Counted from the stretch's first letter, positions 1 through 9,452 are shown. The stretch: DNA of 64,000 nt from CAZKUR01 sp964556005 (GCA_964556005.1 CAZKUR010000005.1:20200-84199); one strand, 5' to 3'. Notes: generated by a model from the letters alone, not told the origin. Translations and numbers: made by a program.

Positions 1-1
1 A

Positions 2-694
2 ATTGTTACAATCATACCTGCTTACAACGAAGAAAAATCGATATCGAAAGTAATTAAAGAAATTCCTGAAGATTTGGTTTCCGAAATAATTGTTGTCGAT
101 AATAATTCTACTGACAGAACATCGGAAGGTGCGGCAAATGCCGGCGCAACAGTTTTAAAAGAAAGCATTCAGGGTTACGGCGCTTCATGTTTAAATGCAA
201 TAAACTATATTAATAATTTGGAAAAGAAACCGGAAATAGTAGTTTTTATTGACGGTGATTATAGCGATTTTCCTAAAGAAATTAGCATAATAGTAGAACC
301 TATACTGAACAATGAATTTGATTTTGTCCTTGGTTCCCGTGTACTTGGTAAACGGGAGAAAGGAGCTTTGCCTGTTCAATCGAGAATCGGCAGCATGATT
401 GCAGGATTTTTAATAAATTTATTCTGGAATAAAAAGTACACTGATCTTGGTCCTTTAAGAGCAATAAAATTTGATAAGCTTCTTGGTTTAAATATGAATG
501 ATAAATGGTATGGCTGGACTGTCGAAATGCAAATAAAAGCTATTAAAAAAAATTTGCGAATACTGGAAATTCCCGTCAGCTACAGGAAAAGAATCGGCAA
601 ATCTAAAGTTACAGGTACTTTTAAAGGGACACTACTTGCGAGTATAATAATTTTAAAAACTATTTTTGAAGAATTATTAGTTAAAGAAAAATAA
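2..694 (+). CDS. Family 2 glycosyltransferase, 5' end outside window
   Basis: The open frame runs from the first bases of the window to the stop at 692-694, so the true start lies upstream. A TTG at 74 could be taken as a start, but the codons before it encode VTIIPAYNEE, the beta-1 strand of a GT-A fold, which belongs to the enzyme. Further GT2 signatures follow: VVDNNSTD (nucleotide-sugar contact), then DGDYSDFP carrying the metal-binding Asp, and a GSR loop. The C-terminal YRKRIGKSK stretch resembles dolichol-phosphate-mannose-synthase-like enzymes. No long membrane anchor is visible in the part seen. It is 19 bases upstream of a DUF2064 transferase, a common pairing, so the two are probably cotranscribed. 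The sugar and acceptor cannot be read from sequence. Confidence 0.85.
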   Translation: MVTIIPAYNEEKSISKVIKEIPEDLVSEIIVVDNNSTDRTSEGAANAGATVLKESIQGYGASCLNAINYINNLEKKPEIVVFIDGDYSDFPKEISIIVEPILNNEFDFVLGSRVLGKREKGALPVQSRIGSMIAGFLINLFWNKKYTDLGPLRAIKFDKLLGLNMNDKWYGWTVEMQIKAIKKNLRILEIPVSYRKRIGKSKVTGTFKGTLLASIIILKTIFEELLVKEK

Positions 695-713
695 TTTCTT
701 CTGATTTGTTACA

Positions 714-1412
714 ATGAAAGTAAAACCGGACAACTGTTTAATAATCTTTATTAAATACCCTGAGGAAGGAAAAGTAAAGACAAGGCTTGCGCAAACTTTA
801 AGTAATAAATTTGCATTCGAATTTTATAAATCCTGTGCGGAATATACTTTAATCGAAGCAAGCAAATTGCTCAAAAAAAAAGTTGATATACATTTATTCT
901 TTTTTTCTCTTAAATCGATAAGTGAAATTACAAATTGGATTGGTGGTGAATTCCAACTTCATGAGCAGCGGGGTGAAAATCTTGGAGAAAGGATGCAGCA
1001 TGCATTTAAAACTATCTTCGATAAAGATTACCGAAAAGTAATTATTATTGGAACAGACTTGCCGGATATAAGTGAGAATCTTATAGCAGACTTCTTTTCA
1101 CTATTGGATAAATTCGATTTAGTTATCGGGCCATCGAACGACGGCGGCTATTATTTGCTGGGGATGAAAAAATTTTATCCACAAATCTTCCGGAATATAA
1201 ACTGGTCCACAAGTGAGGTTTTAAAATCTACTCTGAACATTCTACAAAAGAATGAAATAAAAACTAAAATAATCGGCGAGCTCAATGATATTGATACTGA
1301 ATCTGATTTAGTAACCTGGATAAATGTAAATAAAGAAAAAAATCATCCGTTTATGAAAATATTGGAATCACGTGGATTGCTGAAGATTTTCGATGAGAGA
1401 ACAACGACGTGA
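714..1412 (+). CDS. DUF2064 / TIGR04282-type glycosyltransferase-like protein
   Basis: A 232-residue protein of the family called rSAM/selenodomain-associated transferase 1. The N-terminal LIIFIKYPEEGKVKTRLA matches its nucleotide-binding start (F.K.P..G..KTRL). The middle has IIGTDLPDIS with the acidic DLP motif, followed by GPSNDGGYYLLG, the most typical family block. It is related to CofC/MobA-like nucleotidyltransferase folds. The substrate is unknown. It follows a GT2 gene and precedes a radical SAM gene on the same strand. That is in line with the family name, but the radical SAM protein here is of the PA0069 type, so a shared pathway is only an inference. Confidence 0.85.
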   Translation: MKVKPDNCLIIFIKYPEEGKVKTRLAQTLSNKFAFEFYKSCAEYTLIEASKLLKKKVDIHLFFFSLKSISEITNWIGGEFQLHEQRGENLGERMQHAFKTIFDKDYRKVIIIGTDLPDISENLIADFFSLLDKFDLVIGPSNDGGYYLLGMKKFYPQIFRNINWSTSEVLKSTLNILQKNEIKTKIIGELNDIDTESDLVTWINVNKEKNHPFMKILESRGLLKIFDERTTT

Positions 1413-1477
1413 TAGTAATCTCTTTCATTTTATTCTGGATGCTAATTGTTTTACTTTGTGAAAAATAATAAAACACG

Positions 1478-2542
1478 ATGAAAGAAGTATCGATTAGAGG
1501 AAGAAGCACACAATCAAATCCGAAGAACCGGTTTGAAAAGCTGCATGTTGATTTTGACGACGTAAATTTTTCCAATGAAGAATTGGAATCTGAAAGAAAA
1601 ATTCCCACTGAATTTTGTTCCGATGACTCTAAATCTATAATTGCAACAAACAACAGTTATGATGTTGGTTTCAATTATTCCTTCAATCCCTACCGCGGAT
1701 GCGAACATGGATGCATCTATTGTTATGCCCGTCCCACACACGAATTTTTAGGTTTTTCTTCCGGGCTGGATTTTGAAACTAAAATAATGGTTAAAGAAAA
1801 TGCTCCGGAATTGCTGGAAGAAACTTTTAAAAACAAAAATTATAAACCGGATTTAATAATGTTCAGCGGCAACACAGACTGCTATCAGCCAATTGAAAGA
1901 AAATTGGAATTGACAAGAAAATCATTATTTATATGCTTGAAATACAGGAACCCTGTTTCCATAATTACCAAAAATCATTTGATACAAAGAGACGTTGATG
2001 TTTTAAAGGAGCTTTCTGGTTTAAATTTGGTAACTGTAATGCTCAGTATTACTACTCTCGATAATGAACTCACCCGTAAAATGGAACCAAGAACCGCCGC
2101 ACCCGAAAAGCGTATGGAAACAATACATATGCTTTCCGAAAACAACATCCCAGTGGGTGTAAACATTGCACCTGTTATCCCCGGGTTAAATGATGAAGAA
2201 ATTCCTGCTATTTTAAAAGAAGCTGCTGCTAATGGTGCTTACTCTGCCGGCCATTCAATTTTACGATTACCTTATTCGGTAAAAGATTTATTTGTAGATT
2301 GGTTGAAACGTGAGTTTCCAGGAAAAGCCTCAAAGGTTATAAATCGAATAAGAGATACAAGGGGCGGGAAATTGAACGAATCTCAGCTTGGAAAGCGAAT
2401 GTCAGGTGAAGGTGAATTCGCCGAAACAATTCACCGATTGTTCAATTTGAGCTGTGAAAAATATAATTTGAATAAAAAAAAGTATGATTTGCCGAACAAT
2501 CTTTTTATTAGGGATTTTAAAAGCCAGATGGAATTATTTTGA
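1478..2542 (+). CDS. PA0069-family radical SAM protein
   Basis: A 354-residue protein. The cluster-binding motif lies in PYRGCEHGCIYCYARP, with Cys75, Cys79 and Cys82 (CX3CX2C) that should ligate a [4Fe-4S] cluster for S-adenosylmethionine cleavage. The stretch from FNPYRGC through the FSSGLDFETKI region is the hallmark of the PA0069/Rv2578c family, whose reaction is not established. Other supporting blocks are SGNTDCYQPIE, ITKN (beta-3/4 of the barrel), EPRTAAPEKR and GVNIAPVIPGLND. The ATG at 1478 gives the usual short N-terminal extension. It lies 65 bases after the DUF2064 gene on the same strand. Family assignment is secure; no substrate is proposed. Confidence 0.9.
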   Translation: MKEVSIRGRSTQSNPKNRFEKLHVDFDDVNFSNEELESERKIPTEFCSDDSKSIIATNNSYDVGFNYSFNPYRGCEHGCIYCYARPTHEFLGFSSGLDFETKIMVKENAPELLEETFKNKNYKPDLIMFSGNTDCYQPIERKLELTRKSLFICLKYRNPVSIITKNHLIQRDVDVLKELSGLNLVTVMLSITTLDNELTRKMEPRTAAPEKRMETIHMLSENNIPVGVNIAPVIPGLNDEEIPAILKEAAANGAYSAGHSILRLPYSVKDLFVDWLKREFPGKASKVINRIRDTRGGKLNESQLGKRMSGEGEFAETIHRLFNLSCEKYNLNKKKYDLPNNLFIRDFKSQMELF

Positions 2543-2623
2543 GGTTTAAATTATAGTATAAAAATTATGCCGAAAAATTTATAAATTTGAAACTTATTTA
2601 TCTGAAAATCATCCTATTACAAC

Positions 2624-2881
2624 ATGGCACAAAAAAAGAATATCAAAAGAGAAAGACATATAGGCAAAAATAAGCCTGAAAAAAAACCATTTATAGATCC
2701 AAAATATAAAAACACTTTTTGGACGGTAGTAATCGTTTTTATATTATTGATATTTTTCATTTTAAATAATACCAGGCCTGAGCCGGAACACGGAGAATAT
2801 CCTCCAAATTATAATTCGAATCAAGTACACAAGGAATTAGATTCAACAGTTACGCCTGTTCCGGATATAATTCATAAATAG
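2624..2881 (+). CDS. Small single-pass membrane protein, unknown function
   Basis: An 85-residue protein with a basic N-terminal third (Lys/Arg-rich up to about residue 30), one hydrophobic segment at about residues 33-49 (TVVIVFILLIFFILN) and a polar, Pro-rich tail. The charge pattern suggests an inner-membrane anchor with the basic end in the cytoplasm. No known domain was recognised. It ends 12 bases before the TlpA-like lipoprotein on the same strand, so the two are likely cotranscribed and may act together at the membrane. That last point is inference from position only. Confidence 0.6.
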   Translation: MAQKKNIKRERHIGKNKPEKKPFIDPKYKNTFWTVVIVFILLIFFILNNTRPEPEHGEYPPNYNSNQVHKELDSTVTPVPDIIHK

Positions 2882-2893
2882 AAAAGGTAAAAT

Positions 2894-3442
2894 ATGATTA
2901 AAAGAATTTTTTATCCCATAATTATTTTAACTCTTTTGATTTTCGGATGTCAGAAGAGCAGCAACCTTTCAGTTCATAAAGCAAATAATTCATTAACAGT
3001 TTCACATGCAGTAAACAAGGGAGGAGACAATGCATATGATTTTTCGCTTCAAAGTGTTAGTGGAAAAACCGTTAAATTAACCGATTATAAAGGTAAAGTA
3101 GTAATTCTCGATTTTTGGGCAACCTGGTGCGGGCCATGCAGGAGAGGCATTCCCGATTTGATAGATATTCAGAAAAAATACAAGAATAAAGTAGCTGTTC
3201 TTGGTATTTCTTTGGATCAAGATAATACTAAAGCCGACCTTGTTCCTTTCATTAAAAATATCGGGATAAATTACCCGGTCTTGTATGCCAATATGGATGT
3301 CGTTATGAATTACGGAAACATTCAAGCTATACCGACAACTTTTATAATTGACCAGAGCGGAAAGATTGTTTATAAAAACATCGGTTTAACTTCGAAATCG
3401 GTCTTTATAGAAACGATTGATAATCTTTTAAAGAAATCTTAA
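2894..3442 (+). CDS. TlpA/ResA-like thiol-disulfide lipoprotein
   Basis: A 182-residue protein. The first 19 residues form a lipoprotein signal (TLLIFGC, lipid-modified Cys19 predicted), followed by a low-complexity linker and an AhpC-TSA/redoxin thioredoxin fold from about residue 47. The active site is WCGPC (Cys79, Cys82), and the cis-proline loop is AIPTTF near residue 152. Proteins of this type reduce or exchange disulfides outside the cytoplasm, for example in cytochrome c maturation, but no maturation genes adjoin it. An AAAGGT-like ribosome site precedes the ATG. It sits directly after a small membrane protein on the same strand. Confidence 0.88.
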   Translation: MIKRIFYPIIILTLLIFGCQKSSNLSVHKANNSLTVSHAVNKGGDNAYDFSLQSVSGKTVKLTDYKGKVVILDFWATWCGPCRRGIPDLIDIQKKYKNKVAVLGISLDQDNTKADLVPFIKNIGINYPVLYANMDVVMNYGNIQAIPTTFIIDQSGKIVYKNIGLTSKSVFIETIDNLLKKS

Positions 3443-3473
3443 TTCCGAAATATGAAACAATTTTAGAATTCTT

Positions 3474-3698
3474 TTATTTTTTTAACAGGTAGAAAATTAA
3501 ACTTATAATCAAGCTTAACAATAAAGAGGTTACGATAGGGAAGTAAATAGTGATATTTTTTCTTTTTATGACAATATCACCCGGAAGTTTACCGATTAGA
3601 GGGATTTTATCACCGAATAAAAATAATACACCTAAGAGAATTATAATTGAACCAACGATGATTAAAAGTTTTCCGATATTTTGCATTTCCGGGAACAT
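3474..3698 (-). CDS. DUF2905 family membrane protein
   Basis: A 74-residue, two-helix membrane protein. The first helix (about 8-28, GKLLIIVGSIIILLGVLF) is followed by a conserved-looking turn with PLIGKLPGDIVIKRKN, the diagnostic block of DUF2905, and then a second helix (about 52-70). Function is unknown for the family. The gene is convergent with the TlpA-like gene (31 bases between stops) and divergent from the receiver-domain gene at 3831. Confidence 0.8.
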   Translation of the reverse strand: MFPEMQNIGKLLIIVGSIIILLGVLFLFGDKIPLIGKLPGDIVIKRKNITIYFPIVTSLLLSLIISLIFYLLKK

Positions 3699-3830
3699 AT
3701 AAAAATTAAACCTTTAATATGATTTTTTCAGAAGTTAACTTTAAATATATTGGATTTAATTAAGTTAAATTTAATAAATATCAGTTTCAAAACAATAAAA
3801 AAATTGAAAGCGATAAATTGAAAGTTTAAC

Positions 3831-4220
3831 ATGAGCGACAATACTTCAAATAATAAACCTCGTATTCTAATTACCGAAGATGATTTTGAAAATCAAAAAT
3901 TTCTGAAACTTCTTTTAAAGAAAGATTTTGAAGTGAGTGTTTGCGACTCGGCAGATTCATTCTTTTCAATATTAGAAAGCAAAAAATTTGACTTAATTTT
4001 AATGGACATCTCATTAAAGGGGAGTAAAAACGGTTTAGACCTCACTAAAGAAGTAAGACAGCATCCTGATTATAAAGATATCCCTATTGTTTGTCTTTCT
4101 GCCCATGCATTTAAAATTGATAGGGATAATGCTTTGGAGGCAGGAGTTAATGTATTCCTAACTAAACCGATTGAGAACAATCTTCTTTTAACTACACTTC
4201 AGGGTATAATAAAAAAATAA
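3831..4220 (+). CDS. Stand-alone response regulator receiver domain
   Basis: A 129-residue CheY-like protein with no output domain. The acidic pocket is formed by Asp17/Asp18 (ITEDD), the phospho-acceptor is Asp59 (LILMDIS), the switch Ser lies in CLSAHA, and the conserved Lys is in LTKPIE. A single receiver usually relays phosphate or controls a partner by binding. No kinase gene adjoins it; the nearest kinase-like gene is about 23 kb away at 27742. It is transcribed alone and ends in a short hairpin shared with a convergent gene. Confidence 0.9.
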   Translation: MSDNTSNNKPRILITEDDFENQKFLKLLLKKDFEVSVCDSADSFFSILESKKFDLILMDISLKGSKNGLDLTKEVRQHPDYKDIPIVCLSAHAFKIDRDNALEAGVNVFLTKPIENNLLLTTLQGIIKK

Positions 4221-4235
4221 AACCGGATTCCGGTT
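4221..4235. terminator. Short hairpin between convergent stops
   Basis: AACCGG, a three-base loop, then CCGGTT sits between the stop of the receiver gene and the stop of the PorV-like gene at 4245. An A-run precedes it (T-run on the minus strand), so it could stop transcription arriving from the right. The stem is only six pairs, so the call is modest. Confidence 0.45.
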
Positions 4236-4244
4236 AAGTCAAAT

Positions 4245-5291
4245 TTATAACCCGTTTCTCAAGAATCTTGGTTCTTCAAGAGTTAAGATAAGAGAAATTC
4301 TATGACTGTCCGGCAGCCTGTCTGTTTCCGAATAGCTGAATCTCGCAAATGAATAATCGATATTAAGCTTAGGAAGTTTTATTCCGGCACCGATTGTAAA
4401 TTGTTTAACGTCATTGTATCCGGCGCGGATAGAGAAAAGATTTTTAAAGTTAAACTCAAAGCCGGCATGCCCGTCAAAACTAACCGGTCCGATATTAAAA
4501 TATGATGAATATCGTCTATCTTCAAACCTAATGTCGAAGTCAAGGGCTGGAGTTAGTTTACCACCGAGAATATGCAGTTCATATGAAGCTCCGATTTTTG
4601 CAGTCGGAGAGATCAATTCATTCGTTCCGGTGCTCCATGCGACGAGTGTTGTTGTTATATCCTGGAGATTAGCTCCGACATGCAAATTTTCCATCGGTGT
4701 ATAGTAGCCGCCTACATCAAAGCCGACACCGTAGGCATTAAATTCGGCTATGCTTCTATAAATAATTTTTACGTTTGCTCCGTAATAGAATTTTTCAGTA
4801 TATCTTTTTGCAAAAGTAAGGTAGAATGCCCAATCCTGATCGCTGAATTCAGTTACTCTACTCGGATCGATTCGGGCGTTAGGATTATTTATATCATAAA
4901 TAACTGTTTGCGTACTTCCGTCAACCAAAGCTTGACGTGTATCAGGGATGCCGTCGACTCCCAGCCTAATAATGCTTAAACCGAAGCTCATATCTTTTCC
5001 AAACGGAATTCCTACCGCAGCATAATCGTAATTAACAAGGCTTCCGAACTGCTCCGAATGCATCAATGAAATTTGCGGATAGTTTATGTTGGCTAAGCCG
5101 GCCGGGTTATAGTATGCGGCTGTTATATCATCAGCGACTCCTGTAAATGCACCACCCATACCGAGCGGCCTGCCGCCGACTCCTATGGCCATAAATTCAC
5201 CGGCATATTTTCCAAAAATTGTTTGGGATTGAATTTGAGTGAATGCTATAAAAGCAAAAGTAATGGTAAATAGTACTTTTTTGGCCATCAA
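4245..5291 (-). CDS. PorV/PorQ-like outer-membrane protein (UPF0164)
   Basis: A 348-residue protein with a signal peptide (about residues 1-23) followed by AGEFMAIGVGGRPLGMGGAF and a DDITAAYYNPAG block, the signature of the PorV/PorQ family. The rest shows alternating hydrophobic/aromatic strands of a beta-barrel related to FadL. In type IX secretion, PorV-like proteins help release or attach cargo carrying C-terminal sorting domains. This window encodes several such cargo proteins, and a second family member at 49387. A role in T9SS is therefore plausible but not proven. No T9SS core genes are in the window. Confidence 0.85.
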   Translation of the reverse strand: MMAKKVLFTITFAFIAFTQIQSQTIFGKYAGEFMAIGVGGRPLGMGGAFTGVADDITAAYYNPAGLANINYPQISLMHSEQFGSLVNYDYAAVGIPFGKDMSFGLSIIRLGVDGIPDTRQALVDGSTQTVIYDINNPNARIDPSRVTEFSDQDWAFYLTFAKRYTEKFYYGANVKIIYRSIAEFNAYGVGFDVGGYYTPMENLHVGANLQDITTTLVAWSTGTNELISPTAKIGASYELHILGGKLTPALDFDIRFEDRRYSSYFNIGPVSFDGHAGFEFNFKNLFSIRAGYNDVKQFTIGAGIKLPKLNIDYSFARFSYSETDRLPDSHRISLILTLEEPRFLRNGL

Positions 5292-5504
5292 AGTTGGCTC
5301 CCTTTCTAAAGAATAAGGAAATTAATAAATTCGAAAGAAAAGATTAGTAAATTGATTCTGAAAATCAAGGCTAATTTTGCATTAGGCGGATAATTTACCT
5401 ACCGGCAGTTCAAAAGCCAAAAGAATCAATCTGAAGTTTAAATAATAATTTTTAAACATACTTAAATGTTCAATGACTTTTTTTTAATCACCAAATCTCA
5501 ATTA

Positions 5505-6251
5505 TTATTTTGATTTACCCTGATTTGCAACGGCTTGAGCTTTTTTCTCTATCTCAGAAGTGTCACCTAAATAATAGTGTTTCAATGGTTTTAGGTTCCC
5601 ATCCAGTTCATATACAAGAGGAACACCTGTCGGGATGTTCAAGCCTACTATTTCATTATCGGGAATATTATCGAGATATTTAACCAATGCGCGGAGACTG
5701 TTTCCGTGTGCCGCAATCAATACTTTTTTCCCGGATTTAATTATGGGAGTTATATTATTTTCCCAATAAGGAAGAAATCTGTTAACTGTATCTTTCAGGC
5801 ATTCAGTGAGAGGAAGTTCTGTTTCAGATAAATCTCTATATCTCGGATCATTACCCGGATACCTGTTGTCTGTCTTTTCAAGAGCAGGGGGCCTGGTATC
5901 ATAGCTTCTTCTCCAGATATGTACCTGTTCATCGCCGAATTTTTTTGCAGTTTCGGCTTTGTTTAATCCCTGCAATGCTCCGTAATGCCTTTCATTCAGC
6001 CGCCATGATCTTTCTACGGGAATCCACATCATATCAAGCTTGTCTAAAGCAATCCATAATGTTCTTATTGCCCGTTTCAAAACGGATGTAAAAGCAATAT
6101 CAAAAACATAATTTTCATTCTTTAAAATTTCTCCTGCTTGACCGGCTTCTTTAATGCCTTGTTCCGAAAGATCGACATCCGTCCAGCCGGTAAATCTGTT
6201 TTCTTTGTTCCATATACTTTCACCGTGCCTGAGTAAAACCATTTTAATCAT
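5505..6251 (-). CDS. gpmA: 2,3-bisphosphoglycerate-dependent phosphoglycerate mutase
   Basis: A 248-residue protein, matching the usual length of about 250 for dPGM. It interconverts 3- and 2-phosphoglycerate in glycolysis and gluconeogenesis. The catalytic phospho-His is His9 in LRHGES. FTGWTDVDLSEQG binds substrate, Glu87 lies in ERHYGALQG, and the second His is His182 in AAHGNSLRALVKYL. All residues expected for activity are present. It is a single gene with about 215 bases upstream of the PorV-like gene's start region and 108 bases after nhaA-side sequence; no operon partner is evident. Confidence 0.96.
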   Translation of the reverse strand: MIKMVLLRHGESIWNKENRFTGWTDVDLSEQGIKEAGQAGEILKNENYVFDIAFTSVLKRAIRTLWIALDKLDMMWIPVERSWRLNERHYGALQGLNKAETAKKFGDEQVHIWRRSYDTRPPALEKTDNRYPGNDPRYRDLSETELPLTECLKDTVNRFLPYWENNITPIIKSGKKVLIAAHGNSLRALVKYLDNIPDNEIVGLNIPTGVPLVYELDGNLKPLKHYYLGDTSEIEKKAQAVANQGKSK

Positions 6252-6359
6252 TATCTCTCCCGTGTATTTTATTTTTAGTGAAAAATTTATTTAAGAAATA
6301 AAATAAAATTAATAATAATATATTATTGATAGATTGAGTGAAATTACAACAGGGTATAA

Positions 6360-7688
6360 TTAACCTCGTATAGGTTTAGCCTTATTAATTTTGAATATAA
6401 GAAATCCAATTATTCCCGAAATAAGCGAAGCAGTAATAATTCCTATTTTTGAAATGTTTAATAATTCTTCATTTGTAAATGCCAGGTTTGAAATAAATAG
6501 CGACATCGTAAATCCGATACCGGCCAATATACCTGCACCATAAAATTGCCGCCATGTAACTGACGGAGGTTTAGAGGCAATTTTTAATTTTACAGATAAA
6601 TAAGTGAAAATAAAAATGCCAAGCTGTTTACCTAAAAATAATCCTAAAATAATTCCAATGCTTACGGGATTCAATATTGAGTTTAAAAAATTACCTCTTA
6701 ATATAACACCTGCATTAGCAAGTGCAAAGAGCGGCATAATTAAAAAAGAAACCCATGGATTTAGTTTATGCTCGAATCTTTGAAGAGGAGTTAGAACTTT
6801 TTCACATGCTACTTCCATTGCCTGAACGGTTGATTGCCTTTCTTCGTCTGCTAACAAATTGCTTCCCAATTCTCCTGCATTATTAAATTCTTCAATTAAT
6901 TCTTTGCCTTTGTTTAAAAATTGTTTGGGGTTAAATCTTGGTTTGACTGGAATGGTAAATGCCAAAAGAACACCGGCAATTGTAGCATGCACCCCTGATT
7001 TTAAAAATGCAAGCCATAGTATTAGACCCAGGACCGAATATACTGTTAAATTTTTCACTCCAATTTTATTCAGGGATATTAAAATAATTACAACTATAAG
7101 TGCAAACAATAAGCTATTTATCGAGATGGTTGATGTATAAAAAAATGCAATTACCAAAACTGCTCCGATATCATCGGCTATCGCCAATGCAGTTACAAAT
7201 ATTTTAAGCGGCAGAGGAATTAATCTGCCTAAAAGAGCCATTATTCCTACTACAAAAGCAATGTCGGTTGCCATTGGAATTCCCCAGCCTGATTCTCCAG
7301 GCTTTCCCAAATTAAATATCGTATAAATTAAGGCAGGTATAATCATTCCACCCAATGCAGCAGCGATAGGCAAAGCAGCCTGTTTTGCCGATGAAAGTTC
7401 CCCGACAAAAAATTCTCTTTTAATTTCCAAACCGACGATAAAAAAGAATATTGCCATCAATCCGTCATTTATCCAATGCTGTAATGAATAATTTAATGAA
7501 TATTCTCCAACGCTTAATGAAATTTTTGTATGCCATAGATGGAAATAATAACTTGAAATTGGAAGATTTGCCCAGCACAGAGCAATAACAGTGCAAAGTA
7601 ATAATAATATTCCACCGGAAGCTTCAATGCTTATAAATTGCTGAAACGGCCTGATTATTTTATCTATTTTTAAATTTTTGTTATCCAT
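6360..7688 (-). CDS. nhaA: Na+/H+ antiporter NhaA
   Basis: A 442-residue inner-membrane protein with about 12 helices. It exports sodium in exchange for protons. The ion-binding aspartates are visible: Asp172-Asp173 in LAIADDIGAVLV and Asp142 in ATDIAFVVG. The early block FIVGLEIKREFFVGEL is also typical. It is longer than the E. coli protein because of a hydrophilic loop at about residues 260-310 (rich in Glu, Asn and Lys, ending before NPWVSFLIMPLFALANAG). Such loops occur in many non-enterobacterial members. It is flanked on both sides by intergenic gaps, so it is probably a single-gene unit. Confidence 0.96.
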   Translation of the reverse strand: MDNKNLKIDKIIRPFQQFISIEASGGILLLLCTVIALCWANLPISSYYFHLWHTKISLSVGEYSLNYSLQHWINDGLMAIFFFIVGLEIKREFFVGELSSAKQAALPIAAALGGMIIPALIYTIFNLGKPGESGWGIPMATDIAFVVGIMALLGRLIPLPLKIFVTALAIADDIGAVLVIAFFYTSTISINSLLFALIVVIILISLNKIGVKNLTVYSVLGLILWLAFLKSGVHATIAGVLLAFTIPVKPRFNPKQFLNKGKELIEEFNNAGELGSNLLADEERQSTVQAMEVACEKVLTPLQRFEHKLNPWVSFLIMPLFALANAGVILRGNFLNSILNPVSIGIILGLFLGKQLGIFIFTYLSVKLKIASKPPSVTWRQFYGAGILAGIGFTMSLFISNLAFTNEELLNISKIGIITASLISGIIGFLIFKINKAKPIRG

Positions 7689-7856
7689 TATTTATCCGTA
7701 TCGTACAATTCAACTACGAATGATTCGAAAAAGTATGAATTGTAATAAATATTTTTCAATGTACATACTCCCCTCAGAAAAATATTGATTAGATATTTTT
7801 AATTTTTACGGTATTTAATCATCAAAGGAACCGATAAAGAAAAAGTAGATAAAAAC

Positions 7857-8330
7857 CTATTTCCAATCGCCTAGAATTTTACGAGCTTCAACAATTTGCC
7901 CGATATGATAAGAGTTATGATCGGCTACCAGCAGAATTTCTCTTAAATATGTATGTTGTTTGGCATGTGGAATCCCTGATGTTAAATCTATTTTTTCATC
8001 CTTTGCAATATTAATTATCTGATCAAGATCCGAAAGAAAAGCGTTTAAAGCATTTTCAAACATATCATCAGACGGATCATCATCAGGGGAAGGCCAATAA
8101 CCTTCCGGCCATTGCGGCGACTCCCAAGAAGGATCAATCATATATTTTAAAATATCTTCTTGGGCGATTCTAACATGTTCCATTAGTTCCCAAACCGAAT
8201 GAGAATTTTTTGAAGGCCGCGTGTTTTGTATCTTCGGGTTAATATCTTTTAATGCCCCGGCAGTAGATACATGAGCCTGTTCGCCTTTTAATAATTTTAT
8301 TAAATGGTCTCTTAAAATTTTATCATTCAT
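7857..8330 (-). CDS. DinB-like four-helix-bundle protein
   Basis: A 157-residue, mostly helical protein. The metal-ligand pattern of the DinB/YfiT fold is present: one His in WELMEHVRIAQEDIL and two His spaced HX3H in ADHNSYHIGQIV. Members of this family are metal-binding, often thiol-dependent transferases or uncharacterised; the name comes from DNA-damage induction of a Bacillus member. The Trp/Pro-rich segment between the first and second helices is typical. It is transcribed alone. Substrate unknown. Confidence 0.85.
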   Translation of the reverse strand: MNDKILRDHLIKLLKGEQAHVSTAGALKDINPKIQNTRPSKNSHSVWELMEHVRIAQEDILKYMIDPSWESPQWPEGYWPSPDDDPSDDMFENALNAFLSDLDQIINIAKDEKIDLTSGIPHAKQHTYLREILLVADHNSYHIGQIVEARKILGDWK

Positions 8331-8568
8331 GGCTGCCTGGTATAAATTGAAATGAAATTGAAGTTTAACTTAATTATTTTTCATCAAAAACTAAAACATT
8401 CGTTCGTTCTGAGCCTAAAAATCTAATACAAATTTTTTAACGAAATGGACAACGCATTAAGTAAAACTTATTATTGTTCGTTTTATTATTAATGCTTTAT
8501 TGTTCCCATTTTTCCAAAAAAAATGTGATCCAAATTCAGCCTTTTAGTATATCGGACAGACTGAACAA

Positions 8569-8973
8569 TTAGTTGTTTCGGAAACGGAGGAGTCTTTTAT
8601 TGTGGCCTCTTATTATAATCAAGCCTGCATAAAGTGAGAAAAGAATAGATATTACCAAAACTATTATCATCCCGTTATCGGAATAAATGGAAATATTATT
8701 CGATTGCAGTTGGTTTTCATTCCATAAAATCCAAACCCAAAATAAAATCGGGATAAGGCAAATCAGAAGTGAATTTAAAACCCAGTTATAGGGATTGGCA
8801 TTATTTAATAAAAACGATAAAAGGAAAAATACAAGCGGGTAAATAATTATGTAAGTCGGAAATGTAATTCCGACTACTACCGATAAAAGAATAAATAATT
8901 GCGCAAACAACATTCCGACTATTCCCCAAAGCAGCGGTACGAAATATTTTTGTAAGCTGATCATAGGAATCAC
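8569..8973 (-). CDS. Four-helix membrane protein, unknown function
   Basis: A 134-residue protein. Four hydrophobic segments are visible, at about residues 12-30, 36-56, 63-84 and 102-122, with a short basic C-terminus. I do not recognise the family. About 240 bases separate it from the DinB-like gene downstream and about 50 from the thioesterase start-side gene, all on the minus strand. It may share a transcript with the thioesterase at 9027, but nothing ties the functions together. Confidence 0.55.
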   Translation of the reverse strand: MIPMISLQKYFVPLLWGIVGMLFAQLFILLSVVVGITFPTYIIIYPLVFFLLSFLLNNANPYNWVLNSLLICLIPILFWVWILWNENQLQSNNISIYSDNGMIIVLVISILFSLYAGLIIIRGHNKRLLRFRNN

Positions 8974-9026
8974 TTTTAATTAATGTAAAATATTCTAAGA
9001 ATAAGAAAATCTTATTAACCGTATTT

Positions 9027-9452
9027 TTAATTATTTACACTCTGCACAAATTTGTCCGGGACATGCATCAATTTTTTTTTAGAATAATCATAAAATAAAA
9101 TTCCTGTTTTTGCACGGGCAATTTCTTTCATATTGTTCTTATTTGTAAATCGATAATAAAAATCGCAGCCCATTTTATCAATATCCAAAACTCTAACCTC
9201 GGCAATTAAAACATCTCCGTAAAATCCTTCCGATTTATATTCAATTGCCGAATCAGTCATTATAATGCTGCTTCCTCCGCAATCCATTTCCGAAAAGCCT
9301 AATTTATTTAAATAACGCATTCTTGCTTCATGAATAATCGATAATAATGAATCATTACCCAAATGCCCGCCGTAATTTAAATCGGTGATTCGTATCGGGA
9401 TTTCGGTTGAAAAATCAAATTTATCAGGGAGGTTTATTTTTATTCTGTTCAT
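9027..9452 (-). CDS. Hotdog-fold acyl-CoA thioesterase-like protein
   Basis: A 141-residue protein of the 4HBT/YbgC-like class. The N-terminal half has ITDLNYGGHLGNDSLLSIIHEA, which aligns with the D-x-x-G-H...N...Y/F active-site helix of hotdog thioesterases (the acidic residue and GH are present). The central strand EYKSEGFYGDVLIAEVRV is the usual beta-sheet core. It would hydrolyse acyl-CoA or a related thioester in the cytoplasm. The chain length preference cannot be seen. Confidence 0.82.
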   Translation of the reverse strand: MNRIKINLPDKFDFSTEIPIRITDLNYGGHLGNDSLLSIIHEARMRYLNKLGFSEMDCGGSSIIMTDSAIEYKSEGFYGDVLIAEVRVLDIDKMGCDFYYRFTNKNNMKEIARAKTGILFYDYSKKKLMHVPDKFVQSVNN